DNA of 23,778 nucleotides. It comes from an uncultured Clostridia bacterium. Its GTDB lineage: Bacteria; Bacillota; Clostridia; Oscillospirales; Acutalibacteraceae. Under the pieces are notes generated by a model, which was not told where the DNA came from, made no database searches, and worked only from the letters and a program-made list of their open reading frames with translations. Shown here piece by piece: positions 20,911 through 23,778 of the stretch (position 1 is the stretch's first letter; every line of letters begins with the position of its first letter). The stretch is from positions 1 to 23,778 of the forward strand of contig CAUBKG010000030.1 in the NCBI GenBank assembly GCA_958436475.1, given 5' to 3'. Made by a program: the position numbers and the translations under genes.

Positions 20911-23607
20911 ATGCCGAATACGAATATGACGGAGAGCGAATACCGGAGTTTGGTTTCGGCAATCGCCTCCGCGACCAAGGAACTGGAAAAGTTCAATTCC
21001 AAAAATAAAACGGTGAAATCCGGGCTGGAGAGCCTGCAGAAGGACTTGAAGGGAGCAGCGGGGGATCTGGACGGGGTGAAGGGCAAGGTGGAGGGCTTCT
21101 CATCCTCATCGGGCAAAGCGGTGCTTGACCTCGGCAAGCTTTCTTCCGGCCTCAAAGACGTGAGCGGCGGAGCCGCGGCACTTGGGCAGAAGATGAAAGA
21201 GGCCGGGGGCAATTCCACCGGAGCTTTTTCCGCTATGGGAAGCGCACTCGATTCGATTGGAAACGTTACCGGCGTTATGTCTTCGGTTTCGAGCCTGGCG
21301 GGTGGGATCGCCACTCTTGCCGGAGGGGCAGGCTCCGCCGCGCTTCCCCTCACACTTGCGGCGGGCGCTGTGGCGGGGCTTGGAACCGTAATACACAATG
21401 TATGGGAGAATATGGTGCGGGAAGACCTGGAAGGCCGGTTCGGAAGTATCGCTTTATCTGCGGATGAGATTGCAGCGGCGGTCGGACGGATTGCAACAAA
21501 TCCGGATGTAGAGCGGGCAGGCTATGTTTTGGAGCAGGTTGCAGAGGCGGAAGATAAGTTTAACAGCCTGAAAAATGCCATTCATGGAATAGATGCGAAT
21601 ACTTACTCCGCGTATTTTGGCGTGGAGATGAGCGAGGCGGATTTCGAGAACGCAACGGAAGAAATTGAGGAATTCATCTCGCATGGACGGGATATTCTGA
21701 AAGAAAACCGCCTGACGGTCTCCTTAGAGATGAAGGGCCTTGACGACGATGTTTCTGCAAAAATCGTGGGCGGCGCCGCCAAGCTGGAGTCGGAATTTGC
21801 ACGGAAGGGCGAAGAGCTGCGCAAGGCATTCAACAACGCTCTGGCTGACGGCGTGATCGACAATAATGAGCTGCAGGTTATTGAAAAGCTTAAGAAAGAA
21901 ATGACCGAAATACTGGATTCCGTTACCACCTCCCGCTATGAGGTGCAGATGCAGAATATTTCTGTTCAGGGAGAACTGACGCCGGAAAGCTATTCCGAGT
22001 TCGTTGCCCAAATGGACGCACAGATCAGCGAAGCGGTCAAGCAGCTGGAAAAGGAAAAGGGTGAAGCAAGTGAACAAATTGAGAAATCCTTTAAATCCGG
22101 ATTAATAGATGCATCGGAAATGCAGCGGCAGATCAAGCTGCTGGAGCAAAGGTTCCAAAACGAGAGAATGGAGCTTGTGCTGCCCTCCATTGACTTAAAG
22201 ACGGATCAGCTGAATGCAAGCTTCCAGACGCAGATGGATCAGATCGGCCGGTATTATCAATCGGGCTTCGACAACTGGCTGAAGAATTACGCGGATGCTT
22301 ACGGGACAGGGCTGGATTCGTTCAGCAGCTGGTCTGCCGGGGAAATGGCTTCCGCCCTTGACAGCGCGAGATCTGCCATACAGGACGAGATGCAGTATGA
22401 CATCAGCCCGGAGGCAAGGGAGAATGCGAAGCTTTATTACGATCAGCTGAAGCCAACAAAGGAAATGCTTGAGGAAATCGTTGCAGAATGCCGGCAGGCG
22501 GGGCAGAGCGTGCCGCAGTCAGTGCTGCAGGGGCTTTCCGACATCAACACCATCGGCGCGATTGCGGATCAGCAGGATTCAATATGGTATCTGATGGGTT
22601 CAAAATACGGGGATGACCCAACGTTCCAGGAAATGCTTCAGAAGGCAACGGACGGCGGCGCACAGGTGAACGAATACCTCACCATGGGAATGTATTCTAA
22701 CGGCAACCTCGTGACGGAGGCGATGCAGCAGGCGTTTGCGGTGCTTCGCAATACGGCGATAAGCACCATCGGCGAAATCACACCGGAAATGCTCGAAGCT
22801 CTTACGCAGCTTGGCTTCGATACCTCACAAAGCTTTACCAGCAACTTTGCCGGAGGACTGGACAGCAATATCCAAGTCATACGGGACAGCGCAACCGGTA
22901 CGATCACGGAATTTAAAAACACGGTTACCGGCAATGTGATTCAGGCTACCCCTGAAATGGTGGAGCTGATGGCAAAGCTCGGATATGATATGAATTCCTC
23001 CATGGGCACCGCGCTTAAGGAAAAGGATCTTGTATCTCCCAAGGTAAATACCCCCGATCCCGGCGAACCGATGATGAATTTCATACACCGATCCCAGAAT
23101 GTTTTAAACAGCCATTCCCTTACCGCAACCATGAACATTAAAACAAAGCTTGAAAATGATATAAAGAACAACGTGCCGATGGCAAACGCCCTCCATGATT
23201 ACAATATCAACATCAGCCGGCGGGCGGTGGGGGGCGTGTTCCACTCGCCGCAGATCATCGAGGTAGGTGAAGCGGGGCCGGAGGCGGTAGTGCCGCTCAA
23301 GGACAACGCCCCGTGGATTGCGGGGCTGGCGCAGTCTGTTTCCGCACGCATCCGGCTGGATGCGTGGAGCGGCCTGTTCCGCCAGCTGGAAGCACAGGCC
23401 TACATGGCCAACCGGAAACGGACTGAAGCCGGAACGGATTATGACCTGCTGGCGAGCAAGCTTGCGGAGGAGCTGCGGCGCAGCCCCATTACGGTAAGCG
23501 CGGACCTCAAAAACAATGTGGATGTGAAGGTGAATATGGACAGCGAAGCGGTGGGAAGAGCCACCGCCCCAACGATTTCCCGCATTCTGGCGCGGCGCGG
23601 CGGATAG
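20911..23607 (+). CDS. Phage tail tape measure protein
   Basis: An 898-residue protein, mostly helical and Gln/Glu/Lys-rich coiled coil, with a long Gly/Ala-rich hydrophobic stretch at about 118-162, typical of the pore-forming segment of tape measure proteins. Near the C-terminus GGVFHSPQIIEVGEAGPEAV leads into VPLKDN (EAGPEA at 787-792), a hallmark of this family. The start at 20911 follows GGAGG by 8 nt and is 15 nt past the end of the chaperone extension frame; ATG 20896 would bury the ribosome site. At about 0.15 nm per residue the tail would be near 130 nm. No distal tail or baseplate gene follows in the window. Confidence 0.9.
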   Translation: MPNTNMTESEYRSLVSAIASATKELEKFNSKNKTVKSGLESLQKDLKGAAGDLDGVKGKVEGFSSSSGKAVLDLGKLSSGLKDVSGGAAALGQKMKEAGGNSTGAFSAMGSALDSIGNVTGVMSSVSSLAGGIATLAGGAGSAALPLTLAAGAVAGLGTVIHNVWENMVREDLEGRFGSIALSADEIAAAVGRIATNPDVERAGYVLEQVAEAEDKFNSLKNAIHGIDANTYSAYFGVEMSEADFENATEEIEEFISHGRDILKENRLTVSLEMKGLDDDVSAKIVGGAAKLESEFARKGEELRKAFNNALADGVIDNNELQVIEKLKKEMTEILDSVTTSRYEVQMQNISVQGELTPESYSEFVAQMDAQISEAVKQLEKEKGEASEQIEKSFKSGLIDASEMQRQIKLLEQRFQNERMELVLPSIDLKTDQLNASFQTQMDQIGRYYQSGFDNWLKNYADAYGTGLDSFSSWSAGEMASALDSARSAIQDEMQYDISPEARENAKLYYDQLKPTKEMLEEIVAECRQAGQSVPQSVLQGLSDINTIGAIADQQDSIWYLMGSKYGDDPTFQEMLQKATDGGAQVNEYLTMGMYSNGNLVTEAMQQAFAVLRNTAISTIGEITPEMLEALTQLGFDTSQSFTSNFAGGLDSNIQVIRDSATGTITEFKNTVTGNVIQATPEMVELMAKLGYDMNSSMGTALKEKDLVSPKVNTPDPGEPMMNFIHRSQNVLNSHSLTATMNIKTKLENDIKNNVPMANALHDYNINISRRAVGGVFHSPQIIEVGEAGPEAVVPLKDNAPWIAGLAQSVSARIRLDAWSGLFRQLEAQAYMANRKRTEAGTDYDLLASKLAEELRRSPITVSADLKNNVDVKVNMDSEAVGRATAPTISRILARRGG

Positions 23608-23636
23608 TTGCAATTTTTTCCCTTCTCGTGTATTAT
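23608..23636 (+). promoter_or_regulatory. Promoter of the terminal lipoprotein gene
   Basis: TTGCAA (23608-23613), 17-bp spacer, TATTAT (23631-23636). It starts directly after the tape measure stop codon, so a new transcription unit begins here. Confidence 0.75.
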
Positions 23637-23649
23637 AGAAATGAAAAAT

Positions 23650-23689
23650 TTTTCCTGTTCCGTTTGCTTTATGGAACGGAACAGGAAAA
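23650..23689 (+). promoter_or_regulatory. Perfect stem-loop at the 5' end of the lipoprotein mRNA
   Basis: Fifteen-bp perfect stem, arms 23650-23664 and 23675-23689 (core CCTGTTCCGTT), 10-nt loop. It lies a few nt after the expected transcription start and about 10 nt before GGAGGG, with no T-run after it. It could be an mRNA-stabilising 5' stem or a control element; on the minus strand it could act as a terminator. Confidence 0.6.
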
Positions 23690-23711
23690 GAGATAAACGG
23701 AGGGATATGAG

Positions 23712-23778
23712 ATGAAACGGGCAATTTGTGTAATTTTGGCGGTATGCCTGTGCGTTCTGCTGTGCACGGGGTGCGGGA
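23712..23778 (+). CDS. Lipoprotein, N-terminal fragment cut by the window end
   Basis: Only 22 residues are present: a basic start MKR, a hydrophobic Cys-rich core and a lipobox-like CTGC with C21 as the lipid-modified residue. GGAGGG (23699-23704) is 7 nt upstream. Function cannot be told from this part. Having its own promoter, it is probably a cellular gene and not part of the tail block, although phage lipoproteins do exist. Confidence 0.75.
   Translation, partial: MKRAICVILAVCLCVLLCTGCG

Overview
The window looks like chromosomal DNA of a GC-rich anaerobic Bacillota, probably class Clostridia. The reasons are an oxygen-sensitive class III ribonucleotide reductase under a NrdR-type promoter, a signal-less LysM plus GH18 protein of the spore-hydrolase type, strong AGGAGG ribosome sites, frequent 4-nt ATGA/GTGA gene overlaps and Gram-positive style U-tract terminators. 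The exact taxon cannot be read from the sequence. I saw no rRNA, tRNA, CRISPR array, transposase or integrase.

Layout. 1-314 is non-coding and holds a terminator and one copy (A) of a roughly 200-bp repeat. 315-752 (minus) is a Cys-rich C_GCAxxG_C_C-family protein. 1086-2363 is the LysM/GH18 protein. 2550-6410 is the anaerobic dNTP-synthesis block: tandem NrdR boxes on a -35/-10 promoter, then nrdD, nrdG, a small thioredoxin and a membrane protein. 6658-7611 (minus) is a DUF4397 protein with a proline-rich head. 7819-8332 holds a two-helix membrane protein overlapping a YbjQ-family protein, followed by a perfect terminator.

8621-18391 is the centrepiece: eight tightly packed genes behind one good promoter (8537-8565). 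They encode two ABC exporter half-units, a Pol-beta-fold nucleotidyltransferase (NTP_transf_5 type), a thymidylate-kinase-like P-loop kinase, an acyl carrier protein, an adenylate-forming (ANL) ligase, a CYTH-domain phosphohydrolase and an 798-residue protein with an esterase/prolyl-oligopeptidase-like core. Six of the seven junctions overlap and the seventh has a 4-nt gap, so the products very likely act together. The gene set suggests that an acid is adenylated, loaded on the carrier, further modified by nucleotide/phosphate chemistry, transferred or released by the serine hydrolase and exported. No ketosynthase, condensation domain, radical SAM enzyme or precursor peptide is visible, and I do not recognise it as a named pathway. 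It is the best candidate for an undescribed system. Repeat copy B and a terminator follow it.

19060-23607 is a small phage-tail-like block: a helix-turn-helix late-regulator-like protein, a putative tail tube protein, a tail assembly chaperone whose C-terminal extension lies in another frame (probable programmed frameshift) and a tape measure protein. No head, portal, terminase, baseplate or lysis genes are seen. A new promoter and a 5' stem-loop then lead to a lipoprotein gene cut by the window end.
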